From Balneola sp. EhC07 (GTDB lineage Bacteria; Bacteroidota; Rhodothermia; Balneolales; Balneolaceae): a DNA stretch of 64,000 nucleotides. Location of the stretch: positions 186,001 through 250,000 of the forward strand of contig NZ_LXYG01000014.1 of assembly GCF_001650905.1 (NCBI RefSeq). The letters are read 5' to 3'. The notes beneath the pieces were generated by a model. That model made no database searches and was not told the DNA's origin. It worked only from the letters and a program-made list of their open reading frames with translations. This document shows, in pieces, positions 1 to 9,671 of the stretch. Made by a program: the position numbers and the translations under genes. Numbering within the stretch: the first letter of the stretch is position 1; each line of letters begins with the position of its first letter.

Positions 1-1
1 A

Positions 2-619
2 GGTGTTAAATATTTAACGCTATATGCTTTCTCCACTGAAAATTGGGGAAGACCCTCTGCAGAAGTTCGTGGATTAATGAGATTGTTAGTCTCATCTTTG
101 AGGAAAGAAGCAGATAACTTGCACGAAAATAACATCAGATTAGTAACTATTGGTCAAACCGATCGTTTTCCGGACAATTGCAAGAAACAATTAAAGGAAG
201 CTATAGAACTAACTGAGGATAATGATCGTCTTCAATTGTGTTTGGCTTTAAGTTATTCAGGAAGGTGGGATATTACAGAAGCTGTAAAAAAAATTGCTAC
301 ACATGTTAAAGAAGGTCGTTTAGATCCATCGCTCATAAATGACCAAATGATTGCAGATCATTTATCAACAGCGGAAGTACCTGACCCTGACCTAATTATT
401 AGAACGAGTGGTGAATACAGAATAAGCAACTTTTTATTATGGCAGCTGGCATATTCCGAATTGTACATAACGGAACAGTTTTGGCCTGATTTCAGACGTG
501 ATGAGTTGTATAAAGCTATCAATTCTTACCAAAGCAGAGATCGTAGGTTTGGAAAAATTGATTTGTCTAAAGACGAAAATGGGTTAGCTGCCCGTTTATT
601 GAAAAACGAAAATAAGTGA
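2..619 (+). CDS. uppS: Isoprenyl transferase (undecaprenyl diphosphate synthase), 5' truncated by window edge
   Basis: Cis-prenyltransferase that makes the C55 undecaprenyl diphosphate carrier for peptidoglycan and LPS assembly in the cytoplasm. The frame is open from base 2 and begins inside the conserved core: an LYAFSTENWGRP segment is followed by EV..LM, and later by DLIIRTSGEYRISNFLLWQLAYSE and FWPDF, the substrate and dimer-interface signatures of the family. About 40 N-terminal residues, including the catalytic Asp region, lie upstream of the window. The stop codon overlaps the GTG start of bamA (GTGA), so the two genes are translationally coupled. Placing uppS directly before bamA fits an envelope-biogenesis operon. 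Confidence 0.95.
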   Translation, partial: GVKYLTLYAFSTENWGRPSAEVRGLMRLLVSSLRKEADNLHENNIRLVTIGQTDRFPDNCKKQLKEAIELTEDNDRLQLCLALSYSGRWDITEAVKKIATHVKEGRLDPSLINDQMIADHLSTAEVPDPDLIIRTSGEYRISNFLLWQLAYSELYITEQFWPDFRRDELYKAINSYQSRDRRFGKIDLSKDENGLAARLLKNENK

Positions 620-3108
620 ACCTTAAAAAAGAAGTATATAGTTTGTTGAAAAGAATATTTATTGCCTCAGTTTGTGTATTAGTTATAGGTACATTTATTA
701 ATGAGTTAAAGGCGCAAGATACTTTCGAAATTACTGACCCAACCCAAAATACACCTCAAGAGTACACGATCAAATCAATTACGGTTGAGGGAAATGAAAG
801 CACAAGAGAGCAGTTCATAATCAATGCAAGCTCATTAACTGCCGGAAGAAAAATTACATATCCGGGTGATGATATTTCTGATGCAATTAAAAGATTGTTC
901 CGTTCAGGTTTATTTGCAGACGTAGAGATCTTTATTGAAGAAATTACTCTGTCTGAAATAAGCCTGATAATAAAAGTAACCGAAAAACCTCGTTTAATAG
1001 AAGTCAAAATCGAAGGGGTAAAAAGATCTCAAAGAAGAGATTTGAAAGACCTTATCATAATAACTCCCGGAGCAGCTATTACTGACGGTGTAATTGCTAA
1101 GGCAAAAAATACAATTTATAGATTTTATAAGGAAAAGGGATACTGGTACACAAAAGTTGATGCCAGAATTGAAGAAGCCGAAAATCTTGAAAACAGAGCC
1201 GTTCTTGTATTTGATATTGACGCAGGGACTCGTTTAGAGATCAAAGATATTAAGTTTGAAGGGAATGAGGCTTTCTCTGATAAAAAACTGACAAAGAAAA
1301 TGAAACCACTTAAAGAAGATAAGTGGTGGAAGTTTCTGACAAAAAAAGTATATAAGCAGGATGATTTTGATGAAGGTATTGCTAAGGTTTTAGCTTTCTA
1401 TAGAGAAAATGGATACGCTGATGTAAGAGTGGTTAGTGATTCTGTTTTTATCTATAACTATGTTAAAGATTTGGATGGCGTTGGTGTCACCATTAATATT
1501 GAAGAAGGACCTCAATACAAGATCAGAAATATTACATGGGATGGAAATACAGTTTATACAGATGACCAACTTTCATTAGCTTTAGATTTTGAGAAAGGAG
1601 ATGTTTTTGATCAATCTAAATTCGATGAGAATCTTACTATTAATCAAAATAGTACAGACGTTACATCTCTGTATCAAAATATTGGTTATTTGTTTTTCCA
1701 AGCTATCCCAACAATTGATAAAGTAGCTGAAGATTCTTTAGATATTCATATCGATATATTTGAAGACGAGATCGCTACCATAAATGAAGTTTCTTTCTCC
1801 GGAAATACTAAAACTCATGATGATGTAGTCAGAAGAACTCTTCGTACGGTTCCCGGTAACAAGTATAGCAGAGAAGCAATTATCAGAACCATTCGGGAAG
1901 TTGGAACTTTGGGATATTTTGATGCGCAAAACCTACAACCGGATGTATTACCGGACAGAGCCAACAAAAGTGTTGACATCAACTACAATTTAGATGAATC
2001 AGTTTCTACTGATAATTTTGAATTTTCCGGTGGATACGGAGGCCAGTCTATCGGTGCTATTATTTCGGCACGTGTTAATTTTAATAACTTCTCGATCAAA
2101 AGAGCATTTGAAAAAGGAGGCTGGAACCCAATACCATCCGGAGATGGTCAAAAACTATCTTTAGGAGTGCAAGTAACGGGACAAGGGTACCAGAGTTATT
2201 CAACAAACTTTGTTGAACCGTGGTTAGGTGGAAAACCAACATCATTAGGTATCAACTTTTCATATAACCTGATCAATAATTCAAGATATGGTGCAGGAAA
2301 AAGTGAGCTTTTTTCAGGAAGTGTTTCAATCGGAAAGAGATTGAAGTGGCCTGATGATTATTTTTCTATTAGAACTACATTTGGATATCAATTATATGAT
2401 GTTAACAGTAGTTCAAGTTTTCAAACTTCAGGTATATCGAATTCTATCACTGTTGAGCAGCTGATAGAGAGAAACTCCGTAGACAACCCAATTTCTCCAA
2501 CCCTAGGCTCAAAAATTGGATTAAGCGGTGAAGTTGCTTTACCTGTAGCCGGTTTCCTGGACTACTATAAGATCAAATCTTATTATCAGAATCATTTCCC
2601 AATAATTGAAAAATTAGTACTCTCAAGTACTGCCGATTTCGGTTATATCGGTTATTTTACAAAGTCTAATAGAAGTGATTTCCAAAGATTTTTATTAGGA
2701 GGAACTCAACTTCAGCAACGTCAGAGTTTTCTTTATGATAATATTGATATGAGAGGTTATCCCGGTGGTATTAATCAAAGCATCGCTCCGTTTGAAGACG
2801 GCGTGCAGGTAGGTGGGCGTATATTTAACAAGTTTACTCTAGAAATGCGTTACCCGGCTGTACAAAATGAACAACTGCAATTGATACCATATACCTTTAT
2901 GGATGCAGGGAACTCATTCCTGACTTTTTCTGAGTATGATCCATTCGAATTAAAAAGATCAGCAGGATTTGGAGTCCGCTTATTTTTACCGATTTTAGGA
3001 TTAGTTGATTTGAGTTACGGATACAGGTTTGATGGTATTGAAGGAACATCACCTTCTGTAACCGCCGGAGAGTGGGAATTCTTATTTAACATTGGAGCTC
3101 CTTTTTAA
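616..3108 (+). CDS. bamA: Outer membrane protein assembly factor BamA
   Basis: Central Omp85 component of the BAM machine, which folds beta-barrel proteins into the outer membrane. The 830-residue length is normal. A signal peptide covers about residues 1-33 (ending ELKAQ). Five POTRA domains follow (about 48-460), visible as repeated 'I..I.VEGN' and 'GN..F/..DD' patterns. The C-terminal Omp85 barrel carries the lid-loop motif MRGYPGG at about residues 712-718 and ends in a terminal Phe. The GTG start overlaps the uppS stop. The stop shares a base with the ATG of the first skp gene, so barrel insertase and periplasmic chaperones are made together. Confidence 0.96.
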   Translation: MNLKKEVYSLLKRIFIASVCVLVIGTFINELKAQDTFEITDPTQNTPQEYTIKSITVEGNESTREQFIINASSLTAGRKITYPGDDISDAIKRLFRSGLFADVEIFIEEITLSEISLIIKVTEKPRLIEVKIEGVKRSQRRDLKDLIIITPGAAITDGVIAKAKNTIYRFYKEKGYWYTKVDARIEEAENLENRAVLVFDIDAGTRLEIKDIKFEGNEAFSDKKLTKKMKPLKEDKWWKFLTKKVYKQDDFDEGIAKVLAFYRENGYADVRVVSDSVFIYNYVKDLDGVGVTINIEEGPQYKIRNITWDGNTVYTDDQLSLALDFEKGDVFDQSKFDENLTINQNSTDVTSLYQNIGYLFFQAIPTIDKVAEDSLDIHIDIFEDEIATINEVSFSGNTKTHDDVVRRTLRTVPGNKYSREAIIRTIREVGTLGYFDAQNLQPDVLPDRANKSVDINYNLDESVSTDNFEFSGGYGGQSIGAIISARVNFNNFSIKRAFEKGGWNPIPSGDGQKLSLGVQVTGQGYQSYSTNFVEPWLGGKPTSLGINFSYNLINNSRYGAGKSELFSGSVSIGKRLKWPDDYFSIRTTFGYQLYDVNSSSSFQTSGISNSITVEQLIERNSVDNPISPTLGSKIGLSGEVALPVAGFLDYYKIKSYYQNHFPIIEKLVLSSTADFGYIGYFTKSNRSDFQRFLLGGTQLQQRQSFLYDNIDMRGYPGGINQSIAPFEDGVQVGGRIFNKFTLEMRYPAVQNEQLQLIPYTFMDAGNSFLTFSEYDPFELKRSAGFGVRLFLPILGLVDLSYGYRFDGIEGTSPSVTAGEWEFLFNIGAPF

Positions 3109-3644
3109 TGAGTAAGTTTTTAAAAAATATCTGTTCTGTATTTATATTTGTATTGATTACAATTGCTGCTACTGCGCAAGATCAAAAAATAGGATATTAC
3201 GAATCAGATTTCGTTCTCTCTAAAATTCCGGAATATGTAGGAATTGAACAGCGCCTTAAGATTCAAAGTGATGGATGGAAAAATGAAATTCAAAGCTTGC
3301 GCTTAGAGATAGATAATCTTGAAAAAGACTTTACAGCAAAGGAAATATTATATACTGAAGAAATAAAAAAGGAAAAAATTCAGGAAATAAATTCCAAGAA
3401 AAAACAGTTAGATAGTTTTATAGAGCAAAAATTTGGACCTAACGGTGAATATTTCAAAAAACAAAAAGAATTGTTAGAACCTATCCAAAGGCAAGTTTTT
3501 GCAGCTGTACGATCTGTAGCACAAAGAAATGGTTTTGATTTTGTGTTTGACAGGTCAGGAGATATATATATGGTTTACGCTCGTGGTGAATGGAATATAA
3601 ATGAACAAGTTTTATTAGAACTTGGGATAGAAATAGAACAATAA
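3108..3644 (+). CDS. OmpH/Skp family periplasmic chaperone, copy 1
   Basis: Periplasmic holdase of the Skp/OmpH family, predicted to carry unfolded outer-membrane proteins to BamA. It is 178 residues with a cleavable signal ending ATAQ and a 'KIGYYESDFVLSKIPEY' N-terminal strand typical of the family. A long charged coiled coil runs over about residues 45-115 and the protein ends with a short beta strand. The start codon overlaps the bamA stop by one base. It is the first of three tandem paralogues, and its coil is the most lysine/glutamate-rich and the least like the other two. Which copy is the functional Skp cannot be told from sequence. Confidence 0.9.
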   Translation: MSKFLKNICSVFIFVLITIAATAQDQKIGYYESDFVLSKIPEYVGIEQRLKIQSDGWKNEIQSLRLEIDNLEKDFTAKEILYTEEIKKEKIQEINSKKKQLDSFIEQKFGPNGEYFKKQKELLEPIQRQVFAAVRSVAQRNGFDFVFDRSGDIYMVYARGEWNINEQVLLELGIEIEQ

Positions 3645-3665
3645 TTAAAATTTGATAAGAAATAA

Positions 3666-4184
3666 ATGAAGAAATTATCAGTATTAGCTTTATTCTTAAT
3701 GCTCTTTAGCTTTCAAGCTGAAGCTCAGGTTAAGATAGGGTATACAAACCCTGAAGTGATACTTTCACAACTCCCTGAAGTAGAATCTATCAATCAAGAA
3801 ATTGGTGATTTGCTCGAAAGAAAAGATTCATTGTTAGCGATTCAGGCTTTAGCTTTACAAAAAGAGCTTGAAGATTACAGTGCAGCTAAGGATGTTATGA
3901 CTCTTGAACAAAGACAACAAAAGGAACAAGAGCTAATAGAAAAGAATCAGGACTTTGAAGAGGAACGTCAAAAAAGTTTAAATGAGGTTCAGCAACGTCA
4001 GATCACTTTGCTCCAACCCATAGAAACCAAAGTTTATGCTACTATTAAAACAGTAGCAGATTCACTGGGCTTGGATTTGGTTTTGAATGAAGGCTCAATG
4101 AATTCAGGAGCTTTTATTTTTTACGCTTCAGACGATCAGATGAATATTACTGAATTAGTATTAGAAAAATTAAAACAATCATAA
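3666..4184 (+). CDS. OmpH/Skp family periplasmic chaperone, copy 2
   Basis: Second Skp/OmpH-type chaperone, 172 residues. The signal peptide is about residues 1-20 (FQAEAQ). The family start 'VKIGYTNPEVILSQLPEVE' is followed by a Gln/Glu-rich coiled coil over about residues 40-115. The C-terminal cap includes 'VADSLGLDLVLNEG' and a 'FIFYASDD' strand. It starts 21 bases after copy 1 and 10 bases before copy 3, all in the bamA operon. The three copies diverge mostly in the coil, as expected if each has its own client preference; that last point is inference. Confidence 0.9.
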   Translation: MKKLSVLALFLMLFSFQAEAQVKIGYTNPEVILSQLPEVESINQEIGDLLERKDSLLAIQALALQKELEDYSAAKDVMTLEQRQQKEQELIEKNQDFEEERQKSLNEVQQRQITLLQPIETKVYATIKTVADSLGLDLVLNEGSMNSGAFIFYASDDQMNITELVLEKLKQS

Positions 4185-4194
4185 AAATAGAATC

Positions 4195-4731
4195 ATGTTA
4201 AAGAAGTTTTCAATAGGGTTAGGATTACTTTTCACGTTATTATTAACGGGAAATACTCAAGCTCAAGAATTAAAAATTGGTTTCGTAAATCCGCAAGCTA
4301 TTCTGAACAGAATGCCGGAAATGAAAGCAGTACAGCAAAGACTTAAAAACTTTGCAGATAGAAAATCGTTAGAGATTCAGCAAAAAGAAGCTGAGTTCCA
4401 AAATGCAGTTAATGTTTACGAACAAAAGAAGGATGTAATATCTGCAACTGCAAAAGCAAAAGACGAAGAAGAGCTACAGAAAATGAGTGAAGCTCTGAAT
4501 GAAGCAACAAGAAAAGCTCAGCAAGATATTCAGGACAAACAAAATGAGCTTCTTGGACCCTTACAAAGTCAAATTGGTTCTGCAATTAATACCGTTGCTG
4601 ACAAACAAGGCCTTTCCTATGTTCTTAATATAACAACCAGCAATGGAGAAAGGATTATTCTTTATGCTTCTCAGGCGTATGCTGCAGAGTATGATATTAC
4701 AGATGCTGTAATGGTTCAGTTGGGTATTTGA
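4195..4731 (+). CDS. OmpH/Skp family periplasmic chaperone, copy 3
   Basis: Third tandem Skp/OmpH paralogue, 178 residues. It has a signal peptide ending NTQAQ, then 'LKIGFVNPQAILNRMPEMK', a long alpha-helical coil rich in Gln, Lys and Glu (about 45-120), and a C-terminal 'VADKQGLSYVLNIT' cap. It closes the uppS-bamA-skp operon and is followed 23 bases later by a hairpin terminator. It is closest in layout to copy 2. A single copy would be typical in Proteobacteria; two or three in tandem is common in Bacteroidota-like genomes. Confidence 0.9.
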   Translation: MLKKFSIGLGLLFTLLLTGNTQAQELKIGFVNPQAILNRMPEMKAVQQRLKNFADRKSLEIQQKEAEFQNAVNVYEQKKDVISATAKAKDEEELQKMSEALNEATRKAQQDIQDKQNELLGPLQSQIGSAINTVADKQGLSYVLNITTSNGERIILYASQAYAAEYDITDAVMVQLGI

Positions 4732-4754
4732 TCTGATATATTTCAGATAGAAAT

Positions 4755-4789
4755 TAAAGCCACTGCTTTCAAAAGCTGTGGCTTTTTTA
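4755..4789 (+). terminator. Rho-independent terminator of the uppS-bamA-skp operon
   Basis: An interrupted stem pairs AAGCCAC-GCTTT with AAAGC-GTGGCTT and is followed by a run of six T. It lies just after the third skp gene. The T-tract touches the stop codon of the convergent VWA gene. The stem is symmetric and AT follows on the other side, so it may also work on the minus strand. Confidence 0.8.
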
Positions 4790-5896
4790 TTTTACATTCT
4801 TTTTTCTGTTCTCGATATAATCTTCAAAAATATATCCACCCAATTCATCCAGAGATGCGAAATATGCTTTTCCTTTATTTGCCTCAGTCATTTCTCTAAC
4901 AAAGCTTTGAAGATAAGGATCACTGGCTATCATAAAGGTGGTTATCGGAATCTGTTCTCTTCTGCATTTTACAGCTTCATCCAAAACCTTATTTACTATT
5001 TTACGGTCTAATCCGAAGCTGTTTTTGTAGAGTTTTCCATTTTCGATAATACAAGACGGCTTTCCGTCAGTGATCATAAAGATCTGCTTATTTGAAAACT
5101 TCTTTCTTTGTAAAAGATGTCGGGCTCTTTCTAACCCTTGTAAAGTATTTGTATGATATGGACCTACTTTTAAATAGGGCAAGTCTTCTATATTGATTTC
5201 CCATGCTTCATTTCCGAAAACTATAATATCAAGTGAATCCTTTGCATAACTTGTTAAAATGAGTTCAGATAACGCCATAGCCACCTTCTTAGCAGGTGTA
5301 ATCCTGTCTTCACCATAAAGTATCATCGAATGGCTGATATCGATTAGAAGCACTGTTGAGACTGAGGTGTAATGATCTGTGTCGTATACTGAAATATCAT
5401 CTTCCTGAAGATTAACATTATCGATAGAACTATGATTTAACATATTCAGCATAGTACCTACAGAATCTATTTGACCGATATCACTTCCGGGATTCCATTT
5501 TCTTGTTTCCGGTTGACGTTCTAACCCTTTTCCGGTGTGTTGAGTTTTGTGGGAACCCATTCCACCTTTTTTCAGATTTTTGAATATTTCTTCAAGAGAT
5601 TTTTGTCGGAGGCTTCTTTCGGTTTTTCTGGTAATCACAACCTGATTTTCATCATCCTGCTCAATGTAATCCCGATCTTTAAGATCATCCATAAAATCAC
5701 CCAATGAATAATCTTCTTCAAACTGGTCAGTAATTCGGTACTCTTTGTCTAGTTCGGTGAGCCAACGGAGAGCCTGAGCTACATCACCACTTGAAATCGT
5801 CAGCAATTCCTGAAAAAGATTCCACAAAGTTTCGAAAGGTGGCTTTTTCCCACCTTTTCCAAAACGCTCATCCCATTGTGTGTATTTAAAATTCAT
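4787..5896 (-). CDS. VWA (von Willebrand factor A) domain protein
   Basis: 369-residue cytoplasmic protein with no signal peptide. The C-terminal half is a VWA fold with an intact MIDAS: DISHS at residues 186-190, the Thr of the YHTNT loop, and the TDGKPS Asp. It can therefore bind a divalent metal and a protein partner. The N-terminal 170 residues are charged, with a Gly/Lys-rich opening and no domain I recognise. Proteins of this build are often chaperone-like partners of MoxR-type AAA+ ATPases, but no such ATPase is adjacent here, so the partner is unknown. Convergent with the skp operon and divergent from rnhB. Confidence 0.8.
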   Translation of the reverse strand: MNFKYTQWDERFGKGGKKPPFETLWNLFQELLTISSGDVAQALRWLTELDKEYRITDQFEEDYSLGDFMDDLKDRDYIEQDDENQVVITRKTERSLRQKSLEEIFKNLKKGGMGSHKTQHTGKGLERQPETRKWNPGSDIGQIDSVGTMLNMLNHSSIDNVNLQEDDISVYDTDHYTSVSTVLLIDISHSMILYGEDRITPAKKVAMALSELILTSYAKDSLDIIVFGNEAWEINIEDLPYLKVGPYHTNTLQGLERARHLLQRKKFSNKQIFMITDGKPSCIIENGKLYKNSFGLDRKIVNKVLDEAVKCRREQIPITTFMIASDPYLQSFVREMTEANKGKAYFASLDELGGYIFEDYIENRKKNVK

Positions 5897-5969
5897 ATCT
5901 TATTTTAATATTTAAATACATCTTATCTTTAAACAGTTCCATGATCTATCAAACTAATAAATATTTGTT

Positions 5970-6590
5970 ATGAACTCTAGCCGCACAAAGATTGAAGAAG
6001 AATTATGGAGCGAAGGTTTTAAGAGGATTATGGGTCTGGATGAAGTAGGCAGGGGCTGTTTATGCGGTCCTGTAGTTGCTGCGGGTGTAATATTCGAAGA
6101 AGGAATTAAGATTGATGGAATAAAAGACAGTAAAGCCATTAATGAGAAGAATAGATTGTTATTAGAAGAAGAGATCAAAGAGAAAGCACTTTTTTATACA
6201 ATTCAGGAAGGCTCAATTAAAGAAATATTTGATCTCAATATATTATGGGCTTCTATAAATACAATGCAAAAATGTGCGGAAGAGAAAGGAGCAGATCCTG
6301 ATTATTTGCTTGTAGACGGAAATAAATATACAACTTCTCTTATTCCCCATACCTGTATTATTAAAGGAGATGATAAATCAATATCAATTGGAGCAGCTTC
6401 TATTCTTGCAAAGAATTACCGAGATAGATATATGAAAAGGCTGGATAAAAAATTCCCTGAATTTAACTGGAAATCTAATGTCGGTTACCCAACGCCACAT
6501 CATAAAAAAGCATTAAAGCAATTCGGTTATACACCTCATCATAGGTTAGGTTTTAATCTTGGAACCGATAAAAAGTATCAGAAAGCCTAA
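5970..6590 (+). CDS. rnhB: Ribonuclease HII
   Basis: Removes RNA from RNA:DNA hybrids and single misincorporated ribonucleotides. The 206 residues show the family signature GLDEVGRGCLCGP with catalytic Asp24 and Glu25, LLVDGN with Asp116, and 'SIGAASILAKNYRD' supplying the fourth acidic residue. The length is normal. The stop region overlaps the convergent rodA stop by four bases. It has its own short upstream region after the VWA gene. Confidence 0.95.
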   Translation: MNSSRTKIEEELWSEGFKRIMGLDEVGRGCLCGPVVAAGVIFEEGIKIDGIKDSKAINEKNRLLLEEEIKEKALFYTIQEGSIKEIFDLNILWASINTMQKCAEEKGADPDYLLVDGNKYTTSLIPHTCIIKGDDKSISIGAASILAKNYRDRYMKRLDKKFPEFNWKSNVGYPTPHHKKALKQFGYTPHHRLGFNLGTDKKYQKA

Positions 6591-7837
6591 CGGTAGATAC
6601 TAAAATCACGTTTGTAAAGATCCATATTCAAACAAATGGCTAACATCAGAGAATTGGTCAGGAAAGCAGAACCTCCATAACTCACAAATGGAAGTGGTAT
6701 ACCAATCACAGGGAGCAGGGCTGTTGCACTTCCGATATTAACTACAAAATGGATAAAAAATACAGCAGTAACACTGACCGTAACCAGTTGAGCAAAAGGG
6801 TGTTTATGATTACCAGCCTGTTTCAATAACCTTAGAAACAAGAAAAGGAAAGTTACTACTAACAGTCCCAGCCCCATAAAGCCAAACTCTTCACCAATAA
6901 CGCAGGATATAAAGTCTGTCCACTGCTCAGGAAGAAATTTTAATTGAGTTTGTGTTCCTTCCATAAATCCTTTTCCTAACAATCCTCCGGATCCGATGGC
7001 AGTTTTAGCTTGAATTACATTCCAACCGGCTCCAGTAGGATCGAAAGCAGGATTTGTAAATGCGGTAATTCTCGCTATTTGATGAGGTTGCAGAATGTCG
7101 GTTAAAGCAAGATTTACCCCTACTACAGTTATAATACCTGTGATCAAAGAGGTTACAGTAAGCCAGACCCTTTTTTGAACCATAAAGATCAAAAATGAAA
7201 TAAGGATGGTTGCAATAGCTCCGAGTTTCCAATCAAAAACAGTTAGGTATAGTATAAAAGCCGGAGAAACGATATAAATGGAAACTCCGTATGGTAAACC
7301 AGACCAGAAAAGCATGACCGGTATCAGTGCAAGAAATACAATTGCAGTTCCGAAGTCATTTTGAAGGATGACAAAAATAGTTGGGACCAGAATCATTGCA
7401 ACCGCAATAAGGGCATAACGTATATTTTCAGCTGTAATATCTCTGCGACTGGTTAAGTATTGAGCTGTCGCCAGTATTGTGGCAATTTTCATAATCTCAC
7501 TTGATTGCAAGTTGAAAAAGCCAATTCTTAACCAACTTTTTGCTCCGTTGATTTCAGTACCAAACAAAAAAGTGCATAACATCAAAATTATACCAATAGC
7601 ATAGAACAGATACGATAGCTGCATGTAGGAGCGTGGAGTAAAGAACTGAAAGCATAATACAAAGACTATTGCAAGACCAACCCACAAAAGCTGTTTGGCA
7701 AAATTATTCTGTATATAGTCTGGTAAGAATTCAGAAACAGGTCCCTGAGTTGCACTATAAATAGCTACCAATCCTATAATAGCAAGTACTATCCAGGCTC
7801 CAAATATTGACCAATTTAAGTTTCTTAGGTTATTCAT
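6587..7837 (-). CDS. rodA: Rod-shape peptidoglycan polymerase RodA (SEDS family)
   Basis: SEDS-family glycosyltransferase that polymerises lipid II during cell elongation, working with PBP2. It is a polytopic membrane protein with about ten membrane segments and the SEDS hallmarks: 'KSWLRIGFFNLQSSEIMKI', 'LQNDFGTAIVFL', and 'LLPVIGIPLPFVSYGGSAF' near the end. I start it at the ATG at 7837 (MNNLRNLNW), which gives an 8-base overlap with the mrdA stop. A longer reading with 13 extra residues is open but lies inside mrdA. It is the last gene of the mreBCD-mrdA-rodA cluster. Confidence 0.95.
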   Translation of the reverse strand: MNNLRNLNWSIFGAWIVLAIIGLVAIYSATQGPVSEFLPDYIQNNFAKQLLWVGLAIVFVLCFQFFTPRSYMQLSYLFYAIGIILMLCTFLFGTEINGAKSWLRIGFFNLQSSEIMKIATILATAQYLTSRRDITAENIRYALIAVAMILVPTIFVILQNDFGTAIVFLALIPVMLFWSGLPYGVSIYIVSPAFILYLTVFDWKLGAIATILISFLIFMVQKRVWLTVTSLITGIITVVGVNLALTDILQPHQIARITAFTNPAFDPTGAGWNVIQAKTAIGSGGLLGKGFMEGTQTQLKFLPEQWTDFISCVIGEEFGFMGLGLLVVTFLFLFLRLLKQAGNHKHPFAQLVTVSVTAVFFIHFVVNIGSATALLPVIGIPLPFVSYGGSAFLTNSLMLAICLNMDLYKRDFSIYR

Positions 7838-9671
7838 TGGACGCAGATGCTTCTGAGTTGTCCTCTTTTGGAACAAAATTTAAAACATAATCAACCAACC
7901 ACTGTCTTTCTACTTTACCTTTTAAGTACTTTTCCAATATCAGAGAAGCTACCGGAACAGCAGAAATTGACGCAAATCCCGCGTTTTCTAAAAAAACGGT
8001 AACTACAATTTCAGGGCTTTCTGCCGGAGCAAAAGAAGTATACCATCCATGTGAGAAACCAAAGGGATTTTGAGCTGTTCCGGTTTTACCAGACACTTCA
8101 ATATCAGGTATAGAAGCGTAGAAACGGCCGCTTCCTTCTAGTACGTTTCTTCGCATGCCTTTCTTGACCGTATTGAGATATTCATCTTTTACCCAGTCAA
8201 TTTTTTCTTTAGTAGAGTTATTTTGTTCAATACTTCCATCTGCACGAACTACTGCCCTGAGTAAATGTGGATCAATTTTATATCCACCATTAACAATGGA
8301 GCTGGTCATTTGTGCAATTTGAAGAGGAGAAGCAGAAACCAAACCTTGCCCTATGCCGAAATTCAAAACATCTCCGAGGCCCCATTTATTTTTTCCAAAA
8401 CGATTGTCTAAGTATGTACTATCGGGCAAAATTCCCCGATTAGCGCTTGGAAGGTCAATATCATTCGGAACGCCAAGGCCAAAATCTTTAGCTAATTTAC
8501 TCCATGTATTGAGTTTACCTGAAGTAGCAATTTTATCCATCACACTTAAAAAATAAGTATTACTGGAGTGAGCTATAGCAGATTCCATATCATAAAGCCC
8601 GGGATCGGCTAGATCTTTATAAGGCCGACCTCTGATATAGTAACCACTATTATAGATTTCAGTTTCAGGTGTCACAATACCCAGATGTAAACCTATTATT
8701 CCCATCAAAGGTTTAAAAGTTGAGCCGGGAGGTTGACGACTTGAAATTGCTCTGTTGAATAAAGGGCGAGTTGAATCTGAGTTGATGAATTGCCAGTATT
8801 CTTTATCGATTCTTCCGGCAAGTTTTTTTACTTCGTACTCGGGAGAACTGACAAGGGCTAGTATTTCACCTGTATGGGGATTCATTGCAACGATGCCCCC
8901 GCTTTTGCCTTTCATAAGTTTCTCAGCAAAGGCCTGAAGATCTGCATCAAGGGTCGTAATCAGGTTGTCGCCCTGAACCGGAGGTTTAGCAATTTTTTGC
9001 TCTGTATATTTTCCTAAAGATTGCCCAAGAGCATTTACTTTTAAATAATTTATTCCCAGATCACCTTTTAAATTATCCTGATAGTATAATTCAAGTCCGC
9101 TTTTACCAATCTTGTCACCCAGCCGAATCGACTGAGTTTGCTTATAATCGTTTTCATCTGCTTCACGGAGATAACCAAAAATATGAGAAGCTGTTAGCGT
9201 AGCAGGATAGTTTCTTTTACTATCAATTTGATGACCGATTCCGGGGAGTTGCCAGAGATTTTCCTGAATAAGGGAAAAGACTTTGAAATCAACATCTGTG
9301 ATAAGTTTGGATGTTCTGAAGCGGGAATATCTTTTGGCATCATTTACAAGCTCAGTAACAAGGCTGTCTGATTCTCCCAGAAGATCTGCTAACAACGGGA
9401 TATTTTCTGTGTCAAAGTTAAGAGGAGTAATCGTTACCGAATAAATAGGCTGATTGTCTACTAAAAGCGTGCCATTTCGGTCATAAATAAGACCGCGGGC
9501 AGCATCTACATATTCCTGGCGAATCGAGTTTTTGTCGCCTAGCTCGTCATAAACTTCATATTGAACTATCTGCAGATAAAAGATTCTTCCCAGAACAACT
9601 AAACAGATCAACACCATTATCGCCTGTAAAGCAAATATAGAAGTTCGAATTCTGTTAGATGAATTGTTCAT
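7830..9671 (-). CDS. mrdA: Penicillin-binding protein 2 (peptidoglycan transpeptidase)
   Basis: Class B PBP that crosslinks peptidoglycan in the elongasome and activates RodA. The 613 residues have an N-terminal membrane anchor (about 12-33) and a PBP dimerisation/pedestal region. The transpeptidase domain has all three active-site motifs: SxxK at Ser317-Lys320 (STFK), SxN at Ser369-Asn371, and KTG at Lys529. A beta-lactam target by family. It shares a base with the mreD stop and overlaps rodA, so the shape operon is tightly packed. Confidence 0.96.
   Translation of the reverse strand: MNNSSNRIRTSIFALQAIMVLICLVVLGRIFYLQIVQYEVYDELGDKNSIRQEYVDAARGLIYDRNGTLLVDNQPIYSVTITPLNFDTENIPLLADLLGESDSLVTELVNDAKRYSRFRTSKLITDVDFKVFSLIQENLWQLPGIGHQIDSKRNYPATLTASHIFGYLREADENDYKQTQSIRLGDKIGKSGLELYYQDNLKGDLGINYLKVNALGQSLGKYTEQKIAKPPVQGDNLITTLDADLQAFAEKLMKGKSGGIVAMNPHTGEILALVSSPEYEVKKLAGRIDKEYWQFINSDSTRPLFNRAISSRQPPGSTFKPLMGIIGLHLGIVTPETEIYNSGYYIRGRPYKDLADPGLYDMESAIAHSSNTYFLSVMDKIATSGKLNTWSKLAKDFGLGVPNDIDLPSANRGILPDSTYLDNRFGKNKWGLGDVLNFGIGQGLVSASPLQIAQMTSSIVNGGYKIDPHLLRAVVRADGSIEQNNSTKEKIDWVKDEYLNTVKKGMRRNVLEGSGRFYASIPDIEVSGKTGTAQNPFGFSHGWYTSFAPAESPEIVVTVFLENAGFASISAVPVASLILEKYLKGKVERQWLVDYVLNFVPKEDNSEASASNE

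Noticed and set aside
4787-5896. MoxR/VWA (RavA-ViaA-like) system
   Set aside because: The VWA protein is present but no AAA+ partner is encoded in the neighbourhood.
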